A DNA stretch of 64,000 nucleotides, taken from positions 62,001 through 126,000 of the forward strand of contig CAWUHX010000307.1 of assembly GCA_963922205.1 (NCBI GenBank), read 5' to 3'. The notes beneath the pieces were generated by a model that worked only from the letters and a program-made list of their open reading frames with translations, did not search any database and was not told the origin of the DNA. Source of the stretch: Romanomermis culicivorax. Taxonomy: Eukaryota; Nematoda; Enoplea; Mermithida; Mermithidae. The first letter of the stretch is position 1. Every line of letters starts with the position of its first letter. Shown here one piece after another: positions 47,011 through 59,589 of the stretch. The position numbers were made by a program, and so were the translations under genes.

Positions 47011-50000
47011 TCAATGGCGGCGGCGGTAACGAGTATCGGATGCGGAGCGGTGATTTCGTGGGGGATCGCGGCGGTCGCGTTCGTTTCGTCGGTAACGATC
47101 GTTGTGGTAGCCATGGGGATCGTACGGGTCGTCGTGGCCATCAAAACGGGTGTTACGTGAATATCGGAATCGACCATAATCAGAGGTATCCCGGTGGCGC
47201 GATGATGAGGTTGACGTTTGATGTTGAAGCGGCGAGAGCGGGTTCACACCGGGTGCTGGTAACTGAGTCGCAATTAGCGACGGTCGGTCGGACGGCGTCC
47301 CTGTTGGCGGCAACGGTCGCGGTGGCAAAAGATTCCACCGGGCAGAAAAGTCGTGCCGATGCAGCAGGGGCGCGGGGCGATCCGTCTCGCTGTGATATTG
47401 CAAATAAATTTTTCGGATGTCGGCGATTTCGGGCGGCTGTGGAAACGGTGCGTAGCTCGGGTAAGCCATCCAGCTGTCGATGAGTCCGACAGCGGTGTTG
47501 TAGGCTTGGAGTAGGCACGAAGGGTTATCCAGGCCGCGGGCTTCATATAGGAAAAGGGTCAAGTGGGCGGTGTGAACGGCGTCAACGACGCCGAGCTCCT
47601 CGGCCCAAAGACCGGCGACCCATTTCAATATCAACGTGGCGACGGCGTGCGAGATTGGGGGTTGTTGTTCTACATATGCGGGGCGATAATGGTCGCGGAA
47701 ATATTGGTACAGCGCCAGCGAAGCGTTCGTGGCGCGGATGTGCACGGGCATGATGATATGAATGCGAAGGCGCCCGAAAAAATTGATCAGCACCATTTCA
47801 TGCAGCGTGCGTGGTGAGAAAAATTCGACGGCCGGGTCAATATGTGGCGGGTAGCCCGGTGTGACTAACCTAACGCAATGCGGCTTATCGGTGGTTCGGA
47901 ATCGCGTGTAATTTGGCAAGTGTGTGGCCTCGCTAGGCAACCGGGGTTTAATGGCTGGTGCGGAACTTGGTGGCAACGGAGCTCCAAGGACCGGTCTAGT
48001 GGCGATGATCATCGGCGGCTGTTTGAACGCAGTAACCGGAGTCGACGTCGGGGCCGTAGGCGGCAGCGACGTGGTGTGGGTTACCGTGGTCGTTATGGCG
48101 GTTGTCAGAGCCGTAGACGGCTGCGACGTTACCGTAGGCATAATCGAGGGTGTTGCGGGCTCCACATCCATAGGAGGCGGTGGAAGCGGAGCTTTGAATT
48201 CATCTTTCGGCGGATTTTTCAGGGCTTCCAGGCGGTGTTGGATTTCGGCGTCCCTATGCAGCGGACTGATAAAGTCCGTCAACTTGGGCGGCGACCGGCG
48301 GAACTGATGGCGGTGTGTCTCTTCGTAAAAACCGGTCGTATGTACCTTACGTGTTTGTTCACTTTGCGTACGATGCGGCGGTGCGTCATCGCGGCGTTCG
48401 TGTTGGGGGCTATCCCTGCCGGTTGGTGGAGTTTGTTTCATTTCTTTACGGTGGCGATCATCACGAGAGTGAGACTCGTGGCGTGAACGATGACTGTCGG
48501 GTTTGTGAGCAGGCGGCGGTTTTGTTGCCGGCGCTGCTGTTTTGGAGGAGTCGCGCTTGGGTTTCGGCGTTGACGTGGCGTGCGAAGAGCGTTCGGCTTC
48601 TTCGCGGGCTCTCTGTTTATCGCGTTGTTGGCGGCGTCGAGTAGTGCGTTCGCTGGGGGTTCGGCCGCGCTCAGCACGCGAAGTGCTGGGTGGCGGCGTA
48701 CGCCGCGTACTCGGTTCGTCCGTTGTTCTTGTTTTGTGAGATTTGCGGTATGCCGATTCTTCCTGGAGCTGTTGTTTTTGTTTTATTGATTGTTCATACC
48801 GGCCGGGTCTTCGGATAGGATTACCGTAGGGATCTAGAGCCGGCACGGACGTGCTGGGTGCCTGTGGGGTTTGAGCGTCCACAGGCGCCATCGGCGGCAC
48901 GAGAATCGCTGGTTGCGGCGGTTGCGGGATCGGTTGCGGTTGCGATGTGACCGGCGGCGGTAACGGAGCCGGTGGTTGCACGACGGGTTGGGCCAATGCG
49001 GGGGCCATTTGAGCTACTTGCGGGGCCGGGGCGACCAACGTCGGTGGAGGCAACAAAATTGTTTGTATTTGTTCTTTTAGAGCTGCGGGGAAATCTTTCC
49101 ACTGATGTTCGGGAAACAGCATACCGGGCGGCGGTGGCGGAAAATGATACGCGGCGAGGGCTGCGGCCAAGGCCTCCCATTGAGTGGCTGAAATAATCTG
49201 TTGTGAAAAACGTACGGGAGCACTATACCTGGCTGCGGCAACAGTAGCAATGATCCGAGGTCCCGGCAAAGCTGCCGGCGTCGCCAAATATATTCGTGGA
49301 TCCACGGCGGGTGCCGTGGTGATTGTCGTAGCGGCTGGTTGTGTAGAGGCGACGTCCATAGACGTGGATTGATCCACCGTGCTTTCTTCGGGTATGTCGG
49401 TCAACAATTGTTCTGACGTCAACATCTCGGAATCAATCGCGGCGGGTTGGACGGGTGTAGACTCGTCCATCGGAGCCGGGGCAATGTTGGAAATTTCATC
49501 GAGCGTCAATTTCAAGAAATCGTTGATTTGCGTGGCGGTTGCGGTTATATCGGAAGGCGCGGCTGCCATAGGAAGGGCCGACACGTCTGTTGACGGCGGC
49601 AGCTTCGCTATGTTGAGGTCGAAGATTGGCGTTTCGAGTAGTTCGTCGTCGGCGGGTTCGACTTCGACGTCGATAGGGCGGTCGAGAAGTTCCTCGGCGG
49701 TGAGCGTTTGCACCGAAGCCGTAGTCTGCATGGGGTACGCATACACCAGCGCGGGGAACGAAAAACGGTTTTGGTAGTCGATGAGCGCAATGAACGTTGA
49801 ATAGAAATGGAAATGGCTGTGTGGATTGGCCGTATAGTCGTTTTCATCGATATCAATTTCTTCGACCAACGTTTCCATATGGAAGTCTTCGTTGAACACA
49901 ATCGGGCGTAACGCAAAGCGATTGCAAATATACGTGCCTGGGTCGCTAGAGAAACTGGGCTCGCGTTCCGGGATACGGTTCATCCAATTCGTAAGAAGCG

Positions 50001-52080
50001 AATTGGGGTTGCCGTCGCTTCGGTACCACATGCACTCGTAAAACGCGGCGCGGATTTCTGGCGTCATAGATTGAGCGTGGCGGAGGAGGACATCGTTGAC
50101 GACGGCATATTCTGCGGCGGAACACGGTGATGCAAGGAGCGCGGCTAACGGCATGAAAGACGTTAGCTTTCGGAACCACTCTCCGTCAACCTGTAAAAAG
50201 TTAAGGATGGTGGAAGGGTGATAACGATAATGGGTACCGTTATAAGTGCGCTCGCGTAGGGGTTGGTCCGCGGCTACGCGTTCTGTCCAAAGATCGTCAA
50301 CTTCGTGAGGGAGCGGCGGTAAGTTGGGGTTGTTGTATGGCATACGATCGCGAACGGCCAACTTATATATCGGCGAAAGCGGAAAGTTGAGCAAGTCGAG
50401 AAGCCGATCGGTGAGGTTGCTCCTAATGGCCGACGTGACGGCTGCTTGAAGGCGTTTGGGATCGTCAAACACCGAACGTGGTTTGAGAGCCGGGTCTTCG
50501 TCATCGGAAACGTCTGGTGACTTGTTCCATTCGTCCTTTTGTTTCTTTTTCTTTTTCTTCGGCACTTTTGGAACGGGGAGAAGCCTCGGGTGAGTTGTTC
50601 GCGTCAAGGGTTTGACGTCCCGGAAGCCATTGGGAACTGTACCTAAACAGAAAGACCGACTGTGGTCCGACGATGTGCAATCATACATAAAAAATTTATA
50701 AGCCGAAAGAACTTCGTCTCGCATGATTGCGGGTAAGGCCACTTGCGATGTCATCGGGTATATTCGGTTGGCGTAGTCGGGGGGCAGGACATCCGACAGC
50801 GCGACGTTGTGAAAAGTGGCGATGACGTATTCGGCGAGGTGGTCGATTTCGGCAGTGTCCAACAAGTCGTGGGGAAACAACGCGGGGGCGTTGTAGACCT
50901 CGGGGATGAAGCCGTAATGACCAAAGGCCAAAAACAATAGCAACGGATAGTAGGCGTCGAGGGCCGTGTAGGCCAGGACATCGGACTGCAGGAACGACGT
51001 TGTTGGGTTGTTGAAAAAGCGTAGGGCTCCGGGGAAGCGTAGGGTGAGCTTTGAAACGTCCAGCGCCCACATGGCGGAAACTGTTGCTTTGAGCGTGCGT
51101 TTTTCCGGAAAGAAACCAATCTGTCGTGCCAACTCGTACAGTGACGGGGATATGTCGATGTTTCGAATGACGCGGTACGCGTCGAAGTGGATTGCTTTTA
51201 CGACGGGGTCTTTGTTCTTCTTTTGTCAGTCGGTTCGAAATTGGGTGCCCAGAAGCGCATAGATTCCCGCCCAGTCGTCGGCTCCATCGAAAGAGACTAC
51301 GATGGTGTGGTCGCCGTCGACTAGGGCGAAAAGCGCGGTCCAGTCTTCCGGGGTGGCGGTGAACGTTTCAAAGACAAACATTGTGCCATTCGGGAACGCG
51401 AGTTGAACATAGCGGGGGTAGCTAGACGCCGTGGGGTTGGCTGGCATTTGCACGGTGAATTGAAACTGTTTGAAGTCGGCGGCCATGATCGATTCGGTGT
51501 CAAAGCCGACCAGCGTGTAGCCACGAAAGTTTGGTGTGGGTTGGGCGGCCAAGGCCTGCCCCAAACTTCCGGGTGAAAGGAATATCGGTGGCGGCAAGAC
51601 ATTCGGGGGTCGCGCGTACATGGAAATGTACCACGACTCCAAATCGGCGACGCGAGTCAGGCGTTTGACGTTGTTTTCTAAACAAGAGCGAATGTGATAC
51701 TCATCATTGACACATGGGACACCACGTCGAAGGAGCGACGTGGGGTTTGAAGGATGATGTAAACGTGAACCAGAAAGGAGGCGCTGTGGTGCTGTCAATT
51801 CGTTAGAAGGACACATGCTTTGAGGCGGCGTTGGCTTGGACGGCGATGTCACCTTGATGGGCGCATTTGGACAACTGGATCGGGCTACGATAGCGAGATA
51901 ATGAGAGTTGTGGTATGCGGAAATCAAGGCAGCGGCCGGTTGTGGACTGAGGAGGCCACAACTTGACGATGGCGGGGATCGCGGCGGCTGACCATGGATC
52001 TCTTGTCCCAAAACTACAGAGTGGGGGAGGTACCCATGGGGTCCCAAGCAAAAGCATGCAAGTATAAGCAGCAAAAGCAT
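47011..52080 (-). CDS. Third gene of second gypsy element: DEDDy 3'-5' exonuclease-like domain plus long Pro/Ala/Ser-rich protein
   Basis: One frame of about 1690 codons interrupted by a single TGA at 51228-51226. Before the TGA: motif I FDTES (51501-51490), strands [17 protein letters not shown] and motif [21 protein letters not shown] (Asp codons about 51288-51276). After it, in the same frame: [25 protein letters not shown] and motif III YTALDA (Y-x3-D, 50970-50953). This series fits RNase D/WRN/MUT-7-type DEDDy exonucleases. Then come a Lys run ([10 protein letters not shown]), a folded-looking region near 50400-49700, a long Pro/Ala/Thr/Ser stretch, an Arg/Ser/Glu-rich part, a second folded region near 47900-47450 and an Arg-rich end ([15 protein letters not shown]). 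The gene sits in the env position. The start is uncertain: 52080 opens a hydrophobic, signal-like stretch, or an exon at 52234 is spliced on. Confidence 0.65.
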
Positions 52081-52088
52081 AAAATGAG

Positions 52089-52234
52089 AAAATACCGTCG
52101 CAGGCGAAACTTAGATCGTTTTGATGGGGCTGCTGTTCGGCCCAACGGACGTATTGTTCGTTGACGTTTATCGATTCACGATACGGCGGAGGCTCGTCGG
52201 CCGTGGAGGTTGATCCAGTCGACGGCGTCGTCAT
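52089..52234 (-). CDS. Candidate first exon of the third gene, with PPPY motif
   Basis: ATG 52234 lies shortly after a TTTTCCAG acceptor on the minus strand. The frame gives MTTPSTGSTSTADEPPPYRES and about 25 more residues, then a donor-like GACG/GTATTTT near 52089. PPPY (52192-52181) is the WW-domain-binding late-domain motif used by many retroviral Gag proteins. The downstream exonuclease frame is in a different phase, so a splice with an acceptor I cannot fix would be needed. Confidence 0.4.
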
Positions 52235-52508
52235 TTTGAAAAATAAAAATTTTGGGAGCGGCTGGAAAATGCGACTATTGCTGATGGAAGCGAAAGATGG
52301 AAATGAAATAGTAAAAGAATAAGCCGCTGAAAGGTGAAGAAAGTGTAAAGTAGGAAAATGCAAACACTATCATCACGAAAAGCAACACAAACACCACTAT
52401 GTTAATGGAGAGTAAAATCAACCTTTCCCAATTAGTCTTATGAGAGTGATAGCGGCCAGGGTCGGGCGGAAGTAAACCGAATGGCCTCGCGCTAAACAGA
52501 ACCTAACA

Positions 52509-52661
52509 TTAAAGAAGAAACCCCCTCCTATTGTGAAAGTGTGGGAACCGGGGCAGGATGTAAAGTGATATTGTAAAGTCGGTCGAATGCTGGTAAAAGG
52601 CGGGTTGAATGGAAATGTGTTGAAACTGCCGTGCATCCTTGCTCGTTAACGAGGTCGCCAT
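52509..52661 (-). CDS. Small frame between pol and the third gene (50 residues)
   Basis: ATG 52661 lies three bases after a perfect TTTAATTTAG acceptor and opens 50 codons (MATSLTSKDARQFQHISIQP...) ending at TAA 52511-52509. The product is not recognised. It might be a separate accessory peptide or a leader exon of the third gene. Confidence 0.35.
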   Translation of the reverse strand: MATSLTSKDARQFQHISIQPAFYQHSTDFTISLYILPRFPHFHNRRGFLL

Positions 52662-52743
52662 GATCTAAATTAAACAAACATAAAGATTATTTACAACGCG
52701 GCGTGATGAGTGCTGTATCACAAAAGAAAAATTTCAAAGCGAA

Positions 52744-53640
52744 CTATTGCCGGCGAGAAGTGTGGGGCGTGCGGGGTCCACCTTCTCCGTTTTCAAATGC
52801 ATCCTTTGCCGGTCGTGGGACAAACGGTTTTAGACGTGTTATGGAGACGGTCTGCGGGCGGCCGGGCGCGTCGAGTGAGTCGACGGTGACAACGTTTTCG
52901 GCTGCGCGAGAGGCGTCCGTGATGAGGAAAGGCCCAATGAAGTCGGGTTGAATTTTGTTGGCTTTGCGCGTGTTGGTTAAAAGAACTAAGTCGTTGACGA
53001 CGAAGTCGCGTCTTCGAGCTTTGCGGTCAAAATATTCCTTGCTGGCGGCGGCTGCGGCATCGAGGTTAGCTTCGATCTTTTCGTGCATCTTGAGTTGGGC
53101 TTGCGTTAGAATATGTTGATAAGCGTCGTAATTCAACGGCAAGGTGAGGCGGCGGGCGCAGTCGTAGTCGAAGGTGATGCGCGGTTCATATCCTCGTAAT
53201 AGACTGAATGGCGAATGGTGTGTGGCTGTATGCCGCGTGGCGTTGTAAGCGAACACGGCGTAGGGCAGGTAGCGCTCCCAGTTGTCTGGATCGTCGGCGG
53301 TATACTTTTTGAGCTGGGCGATCAATGTTTGGTTGAAACGTTCGACCATTCCGTTGCACTGGGGGTGGTACGCCGTTGTTTTAACTTTTCTAATTTTGAG
53401 AAGTTCGCAGATATCTTGCATGAGTTTTGAGGTAAAGCATCCACCTTGATCGGAAAGGAGTACAAGTGGGCTGCCGTGCGTGAGGACGACGTTGATAATA
53501 AAACATTCCACTATTGTTGAAGCTTTTTGATCTGGTATCGGATGCGCGGACACAAATTTTGTGAAGTAATCCTGAAAAACAATAACATAGGGACGCTTCT
53601 CACCTACTGGCCAAATGTTGACGATGTCGGTTGCCACGAT
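52744..53640 (-). CDS. Integrase catalytic and C-terminal part, after an in-frame stop
   Basis: Continues the pol frame after a single TAA at 53643-53641. The DDE core is visible: first Asp in VATDIVN, second in LLSDQGGCF, Glu in MVERFNQTL. The GPF-type C-terminal module ([24 protein letters not shown]) follows. The preceding HHCC finger belongs to the upstream part, so the stop splits the integrase between finger and core; related enzymes commonly have Glu at this position, so a single substitution is the simplest cause. Confidence 0.85.
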   Translation of the reverse strand: MVATDIVNIWPVGEKRPYVIVFQDYFTKFVSAHPIPDQKASTIVECFIINVVLTHGSPLVLLSDQGGCFTSKLMQDICELLKIRKVKTTAYHPQCNGMVERFNQTLIAQLKKYTADDPDNWERYLPYAVFAYNATRHTATHHSPFSLLRGYEPRITFDYDCARRLTLPLNYDAYQHILTQAQLKMHEKIEANLDAAAAASKEYFDRKARRRDFVVNDLVLLTNTRKANKIQPDFIGPFLITDASRAAENVVTVDSLDAPGRPQTVSITRLKPFVPRPAKDAFENGEGGPRTPHTSRRQ

Positions 53641-56600
53641 TTAGAATGGGTGTTTGGGTTGGATTGGCAACAATGGCGGAGGTGGTGACGTGCGCGGCGT
53701 TGTTAGTTGGCAAATTTTGCAGGTTTTGATCCAATCTCGAACGTTTTCTTCCATGCGGGGCCACCAAAAGTGAGCTTTAATTGCTGCTAGCATGCGGTTT
53801 GTCCCTTGATGATTCAAAATTTTTGCACCGTGGAATTGATGAAGAGTTTGGTCAACCATGGAGGCGGGTACGAATAATTGCTTGACCTCTTTAAGTTGAC
53901 GGTATAAAATTTGATCTTCGAGGAAGAAAATCGGTGGGTGTTTGGCGGCGTTGTCTGCTTTGAGGGTGGTGATAATTTTTTTTATGGCTGGGTCCGCGGC
54001 TTGAGCTTTCAAAACTTCTTCGTGAGCAGCGATCGTAATGACCTCGGCCGGGGGCGGTTCGTGGTTGGCATCTTTAGGCATTGAATTAGAGAGTGTGGGT
54101 GAACTGATGGTCTTTCTTGTCATTGCACGGGTGATGGCGTTGATTTCGGCGTCGACTTCCGTGGGTAGTGAAGCCACTGCTGGGCGTATTTCCGGTACCA
54201 TTAAGTCGGTTTCCGTAGTTGCACCAGCAGGGTGAAAATTCTCACGGAAAATCGTAGCGGTCAAATTTTCAGCGTTCGGGATTGGGGATTTGTCGCGGTC
54301 ATCCTTCCTAGATAGAAAATCGGCGCAAGCGTTATCTTTACCTTTAACGTATTCTACTTTGTAATCGTAATCTTGAAGGCTGTTTGCGAAGCGTTGAAGG
54401 CGCGAGTTTCGGTGTTTTTCGTCTTTGAGCCATTCGAGCGGCTTGTGGTCGGTGCGGACGATAACTTTCTGGCCGTACACATAGTGGCGGTACATCCGGA
54501 AGCCGTAGACAATGGCGAGGCATTCACGCTCAGTTGTACTGTAGCGGGTTTCGGCATCGGTGAGTACGCGACTATTGTAGGCGATAACCCATTGATCGTT
54601 TTCGTTTTCTTGATACAGAATTGCTCCGATGGCGGTCGTACTGGCGTCGGTTTGAATAACGAATTGAGCTTTGCCATCGTAAACCGGGTAGCGGAGAAAG
54701 GGCGAAGACGTAAGGGCTGTCTTGATGCCTTTGAATGCGGCGTGGTGTTCATCCGTGGCGAAGTATTGGGCGTCTTTGTGTAAGAGTCCGTACAAAGGAC
54801 TGGACAAGGTCGCCAAATTCGGGATGAATCGCTTGCACCATTGAACTAGACCTAAAAAACTCTGCATACCTTTTTTAGTCTTCGGAAATTCGTATTGGGC
54901 GATCGCTTTGACTTTCTCCGGATCGGCGGCGATTCCGCGGGCGCTGAGTAGATGTCCCAAAAATTTGACTTGGGGCGGCAGGAATTCACACTTGTCGGGT
55001 CGAAGCGTGAGATTGGCCGCGTGGAGGGCGTCGAAAATAATTTGTAAATGTTCCAAATGTTCTTCGAACGAATTTGAGAAAATGATGATATCGTCGATGT
55101 AAACGAGGCAGATCTTCCAAATGTACGGGCGAAGGATCCTTTCCATTAAGCGTTGAAATTCGGCGGGTGCATTCTTCAAGCCGAACGGCAAAACTTGGAA
55201 ACGAAACAAACCTTCTTGGCAAATGAAGGTTGTTTTATCGCGGGACTCGGCATCGAGGGGTACTTGCCAATACCCTGCTTTGAGATCGAGCGTGGTGAAG
55301 AATTTCACGTGTCCCGTTGCGTCCAGGTAATCGTCGATGCGCGGGATCGGGAATTTGTCGCTCAGCGTAACGTCGTTTATTCCGCGGTAGTCAACAACGG
55401 GTCTCCAAGAGCCGTCTTTTTTCTTTACCAAAAATAGCGGTGCGGCCCAAGGTGAGCGGGATGGTTCGATAAAATCATTGTCGAGCATTTCTTGAATATG
55501 ACGGCGTACAATTGGTCTCTGCTCCATCGCAGCGCGGTAGTAATGGCGGGATATGGGCCTTGCGGTGCCGGTGTCGATGCTGACGGTCAACTCGCTAGTG
55601 ATAGTTGGTTTGTCGCCGGGGAGGCTGAAAACATCGCGGTGCTGTCGGAGCATCTTGAGGGCTCTTGCTTTTTGCGCGGTAGAAACGTAGGTCTTTTCGG
55701 TCATTTTGTTCAGGGCGTATTCCAGCTTTTGTTGTGCGGTGTGGCCGGGAAGTGATTTGTCTAGTGTGGCCGGCTCGTGGTCAGTTAAGTCGCGGTCGGC
55801 GGCAGCGGTGGCTATCTGACAGTCGGCGTGGGCTTCGGAATACTCCAGCGTGTGCTTTGCCATCGCAATGAGTTGATTTGGTCGGAGTTTGATACTGTTT
55901 GGCGTATTGTTGATGAAGAGGAGCGGACAATGACCGTTCGTGATGTTGACTACTGCAGTTTCGACTGGAAGTTCTGCAGCAACGTTATCCGTGGCGAGTG
56001 GTTGTACGATCACGTCGGGCACTGTCGCTGATGTTGTGGGAAAAACGCTACTTTTGACCCATTGTTGGCAGTGCGGTGAAATCGAGACGGAAGCTTGGGC
56101 AACGAGAAAAATCGGTTCGGCAAGCTCGGTAACCTCCAGCCGCCGAGGGGGCGGTTGGTGTGGACTAGGTTGAGCCTGCCGTATCGGTTGTTCAACTTCG
56201 ATTTCTTCGGGTTGGCTAAAAATATCGGATTTATCATCATAACAACTTACTCGTTCGTCCTCTGGTATTTCTTCTAAGACGTTATCGTTAGCGGCGTTTA
56301 GAAACAGTTCCGTTTGCGGGCGGACCGAGGCGATTACCTTGAGCGGCAGTTTAACGTCTTGAATTTCGATGTAATTGTCTTTGAAATTTAAAATGGCGTG
56401 GATATCGGGGTGCGCGAGGAAATCGGTTCCAATGATTAATTGATCGTTTCCGTCGTCGTCAAGGATTACACATTTGATCATGTGCTCTCCGAACGTGGAT
56501 TCCATCGTAACGACTACCGGGCCGTGCGCGTTGACTACGGCGCCATCGGCTACTTTGATTTTTCCACAAATCGGGAGTTGAAGCGATTGTTTGTCGAAAG

Positions 56601-59472
56601 CACGCTTGACTAATCCTGATGAGAGGACGGAACACTGGGCACCTGTGTCGATGAGCGCGTGTGCTATGACGGCTCCTATTTTGATTGGGATTTGAAAGGC
56701 TCTCGTAGAGGCGTACTTGCGAACAAACGATTTGGAAGATGGCGTGAGGTTATCAATTTGACAAACGGACGAGCGGATATGACAGGGATCTTGAAAAGCG
56801 CGGCCCGTTGCGTTCCAACGGACAATGCCGGGGCCAACAATCGGCGCGGCGGAAGCGATTTCTTTGGATGGAACAACCATATTGGCCGTTGACGTTGATT
56901 GATTGTTAATGCGTGTTTCGAGCGCGGGTATTGGCGCGGTATTTGGTGCCGGAAGGGCGGGTAGGGTAATTTGCATTTCTGAAGATTGCGAACTAGCGCG
57001 CGATGAATCCGTCGGCGTCCTGACGTATGGAGCCGGTACCGTGTTGTAATGGATATGTTGTTCCCACGGCGCCGGAAATTGATGGTTCGGGTAGACGGCG
57101 TAGGTATTCTGAACAAAATCATTTGGGCGTTGTATAGGGTTACCTTCATAGAAATGGTTTCGCGCACCGCGGGCGTAGTTCGCGCCTCGTTGGGGCGGTC
57201 CTCCGCGGCGGGGTCGCCAATCGCGTTGTCCACGGACATCGTTTGAATTGTTTCGAAAATCAACTTGCCGTGGTTGGGTGGCGTAATTTGGGCGGTTTGG
57301 TTCAAGTCGGGTTGACTGTTGAGCGTTCTGCCGTTTGAGCCACATGCAGTCTTCGGTGTTGTGGGTGCGGGATTTGTGGGCGTCGCACCAAAGACCTGTG
57401 GGTTGCGTCGTGCGTGCGCGGTCTCTGCTGGCGGATCGGTCAAAGCGATTTGCGTACGGTTCTCTGTTCTGAGATAGATGGTGCAGGCTTTGTTGCCTAT
57501 TGTTGGATATCGTTTCTTCAGGGCGTTGTCGAGATTTTTGTTCTTCATAGTCCCGGTCGTATCGTTGAATTAATTGTTCCAAAAGCATCTCCGTGCGCGG
57601 CGGTTGCGGCGGCGGTGGCTCAATCGCTTGTGGTTGAAAAGAGATGAATTTAGTGGGTTGCGGCGCCGAAGTTTGCATCCTACGGTCCATTGAGGGAGAG
57701 CGCTCACGGTAGCGGTTTTGAGGGCGGTCCATGCTGCCGCGGCGTTCGAAATGGCGGTCGAACGGTTGCGGCGACTTCGGTGGTGGTGCATCTTGATCGG
57801 CTTGGTTTACAAGGATAGGTCTTTCCGCGGTTCCGATTTCGGCTTTAGTTGCATTGAGGACACTACGGGCTTTGGCTACGGCGTCGGCCAGTTGTTGAAC
57901 ATTTGTGAAACCCTTTGCTTGTTCGCCAATTGTGAGTTGATAGAAAACAGGCATTTTGGTCAAAAAGGTGTCAATTACTTGTTTGTGCCGGAAAGTTTGA
58001 TCTTCATGCTGATACAATAGTTGTACATAAGTCATTACCTTACTCAGGAACGCGGCGGGTTCTTCTCCAGCTTCTGGGGTAATTGACGCAAGTTCGAGTT
58101 TAAGAGTCATTGGGTTGCAATCGGGTGCCAATTGGAACATGAGTAAGTGTTTGGCGTCTTCGTACCGCGTCATATCTTGGATCATATCGCTCGGCGTATC
58201 GCGGGTGAGTCGGCGTAGGGCACTCATTTTCACGTGATTGGAGGCATCGTAACCGAACTCATTTTCCAGTCGGATGAAGAAGCGTAACAGTCGTTTATTT
58301 GTTGCGGCGGCGTCGATTATCAGCGGGTGCATATTGTCGACGATTGTTTTGATGCGGCTATCTTCCTCACGATGAGACGTGCGCGGCATGTCGTACCGAG
58401 GATGCGGGTGTTCATAATAGTCCTCGGGTGGGTAATCTGAGAAGCCAAACTGGTTTGCCGCCGGCGGTGGGCGTCTTTGAAGCGCGGAATGGTGTAAATC
58501 CTTGTCGGCCCGCGTAGTGCGGGCGAATTCGTTATTATATAAGGTGTCCGTCGATGGTGCTTTGGGTTTGACTTGGTTTGGTAGCCTGCCAAAGACTGGA
58601 GCCGGTTCAGTTTCACGGAGAGTTTCGTTGGGGATATAAATATCTCTTGTTTCCTCGCCGTGAAACCGTGAGGACACCGGCGGCGGTCTTGGTGTAGGCG
58701 GATTACGCACGTGCGTCGCGGCGGCGGTTGTGGAAATCAATTGTTGCATTTGCTCAGCGAGTGCAGCGAAACGCGCGTTAGTAGCTTTTGTTTGTTCTTG
58801 AATTTCGCGTTGGACGCGTAATTGCTGGGCTTGGAATTGATGGGAGACGGCGCCGATAATTTGATCGATGGTTTGTACCGTAGGAACATTGTTGGTTATG
58901 CGCGCAGCGGCGGTGTTGAGTTGGTCCAGCGCGTCGCGTGCTTCAATTCGAAAGTTTTGAACTTCATTGGCATTTGCGATGGCTAGGCTGCTGCGGTGAT
59001 CGTTCACGGAAGCACGGGTGGCGACTGGGGCTTGCGGTGGTTCAATATTGACAAAGGATTCGGAAGAGTCGGTTCTGGCGATGATTTGGTCGTTGTTACT
59101 TCGCGTTGGTGCGTTAGGCGGGGGCATTTGCGGTGCGGGCGGCGCGTTAAGGCGATTTTCGGCCATGGTAAGGAGGGTTTGATTTAGCGACCACGGGGGT
59201 TGAGAACTAGTCATCGCCGCGGTTGCAAGAATGAGCGGTGCTTGCGGTTGTGCCGTCCCGTCCAGCGCGGGAGTGCTGAAATTAGACAAGGGCGGATTAT
59301 GGGGCGGGAGGCTTACCGTGGGTACCACTGTCGATTGCGTAATATTTGACGGTCGCGGCAACATCATCTGATCAAAACTTAAGGCGCGGCGTGCGGCTGT
59401 GGCGGCGTTCAGAGAACTGGAGCGCGACGGAAATCGAGTGAAGTCCGGCGGTGTGTGGCTTACCGTTGGCAT
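53641..59472 (-). CDS. Gag-PR-RT-RNaseH and integrase finger of second gypsy element
   Basis: Start taken at ATG 59472 ([14 protein letters not shown]); the frame is open further upstream into the LTR but without an ATG that fits. Order: Ser/Pro-rich N-terminus, coiled-coil-like segment ([19 protein letters not shown]), capsid-like region around 58300-57870, a CX2HX4HX4C knuckle ([14 protein letters not shown] near 57370), retropepsin [11 protein letters not shown] (Asp codon 56649-56647), RT with YIDDIIIFS near 55100, RNase H ([14 protein letters not shown] near 54640), then integrase finger H..H..C..C ([13 protein letters not shown]...CKICQL, about 53830-53700). The frame ends with TAA at 53643-53641. 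Strong, GC-rich coding character throughout. Confidence 0.9.
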   Translation of the reverse strand: MPTVSHTPPDFTRFPSRSSSLNAATAARRALSFDQMMLPRPSNITQSTVVPTVSLPPHNPPLSNFSTPALDGTAQPQAPLILATAAMTSSQPPWSLNQTLLTMAENRLNAPPAPQMPPPNAPTRSNNDQIIARTDSSESFVNIEPPQAPVATRASVNDHRSSLAIANANEVQNFRIEARDALDQLNTAAARITNNVPTVQTIDQIIGAVSHQFQAQQLRVQREIQEQTKATNARFAALAEQMQQLISTTAAATHVRNPPTPRPPPVSSRFHGEETRDIYIPNETLRETEPAPVFGRLPNQVKPKAPSTDTLYNNEFARTTRADKDLHHSALQRRPPPAANQFGFSDYPPEDYYEHPHPRYDMPRTSHREEDSRIKTIVDNMHPLIIDAAATNKRLLRFFIRLENEFGYDASNHVKMSALRRLTRDTPSDMIQDMTRYEDAKHLLMFQLAPDCNPMTLKLELASITPEAGEEPAAFLSKVMTYVQLLYQHEDQTFRHKQVIDTFLTKMPVFYQLTIGEQAKGFTNVQQLADAVAKARSVLNATKAEIGTAERPILVNQADQDAPPPKSPQPFDRHFERRGSMDRPQNRYRERSPSMDRRMQTSAPQPTKFISFQPQAIEPPPPQPPRTEMLLEQLIQRYDRDYEEQKSRQRPEETISNNRQQSLHHLSQNREPYANRFDRSASRDRARTTQPTGLWCDAHKSRTHNTEDCMWLKRQNAQQSTRLEPNRPNYATQPRQVDFRNNSNDVRGQRDWRPRRGGPPQRGANYARGARNHFYEGNPIQRPNDFVQNTYAVYPNHQFPAPWEQHIHYNTVPAPYVRTPTDSSRASSQSSEMQITLPALPAPNTAPIPALETRINNQSTSTANMVVPSKEIASAAPIVGPGIVRWNATGRAFQDPCHIRSSVCQIDNLTPSSKSFVRKYASTRAFQIPIKIGAVIAHALIDTGAQCSVLSSGLVKRAFDKQSLQLPICGKIKVADGAVVNAHGPVVVTMESTFGEHMIKCVILDDDGNDQLIIGTDFLAHPDIHAILNFKDNYIEIQDVKLPLKVIASVRPQTELFLNAANDNVLEEIPEDERVSCYDDKSDIFSQPEEIEVEQPIRQAQPSPHQPPPRRLEVTELAEPIFLVAQASVSISPHCQQWVKSSVFPTTSATVPDVIVQPLATDNVAAELPVETAVVNITNGHCPLLFINNTPNSIKLRPNQLIAMAKHTLEYSEAHADCQIATAAADRDLTDHEPATLDKSLPGHTAQQKLEYALNKMTEKTYVSTAQKARALKMLRQHRDVFSLPGDKPTITSELTVSIDTGTARPISRHYYRAAMEQRPIVRRHIQEMLDNDFIEPSRSPWAAPLFLVKKKDGSWRPVVDYRGINDVTLSDKFPIPRIDDYLDATGHVKFFTTLDLKAGYWQVPLDAESRDKTTFICQEGLFRFQVLPFGLKNAPAEFQRLMERILRPYIWKICLVYIDDIIIFSNSFEEHLEHLQIIFDALHAANLTLRPDKCEFLPPQVKFLGHLLSARGIAADPEKVKAIAQYEFPKTKKGMQSFLGLVQWCKRFIPNLATLSSPLYGLLHKDAQYFATDEHHAAFKGIKTALTSSPFLRYPVYDGKAQFVIQTDASTTAIGAILYQENENDQWVIAYNSRVLTDAETRYSTTERECLAIVYGFRMYRHYVYGQKVIVRTDHKPLEWLKDEKHRNSRLQRFANSLQDYDYKVEYVKGKDNACADFLSRKDDRDKSPIPNAENLTATIFRENFHPAGATTETDLMVPEIRPAVASLPTEVDAEINAITRAMTRKTISSPTLSNSMPKDANHEPPPAEVITIAAHEEVLKAQAADPAIKKIITTLKADNAAKHPPIFFLEDQILYRQLKEVKQLFVPASMVDQTLHQFHGAKILNHQGTNRMLAAIKAHFWWPRMEENVRDWIKTCKICQLTTPRTSPPPPLLPIQPKHPF

Positions 59473-59589
59473 CTTTTTTCGCAAGGTATAATAACCTCTT
59501 TGATACCCTTTGGCGCAGCTACGTCGGGGTCGAATTTTGAACTCCTTGGATTTTTTCGGATGCAACGCAACAGCGGGGAGCGGCAACGT

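Noticed and set aside
46944-49777. Plus-strand frames (for example 46944-47483, 47878-48486, 49379-49777)
   Set aside because: They are antisense shadows of the long minus-strand third gene of the second gypsy element.
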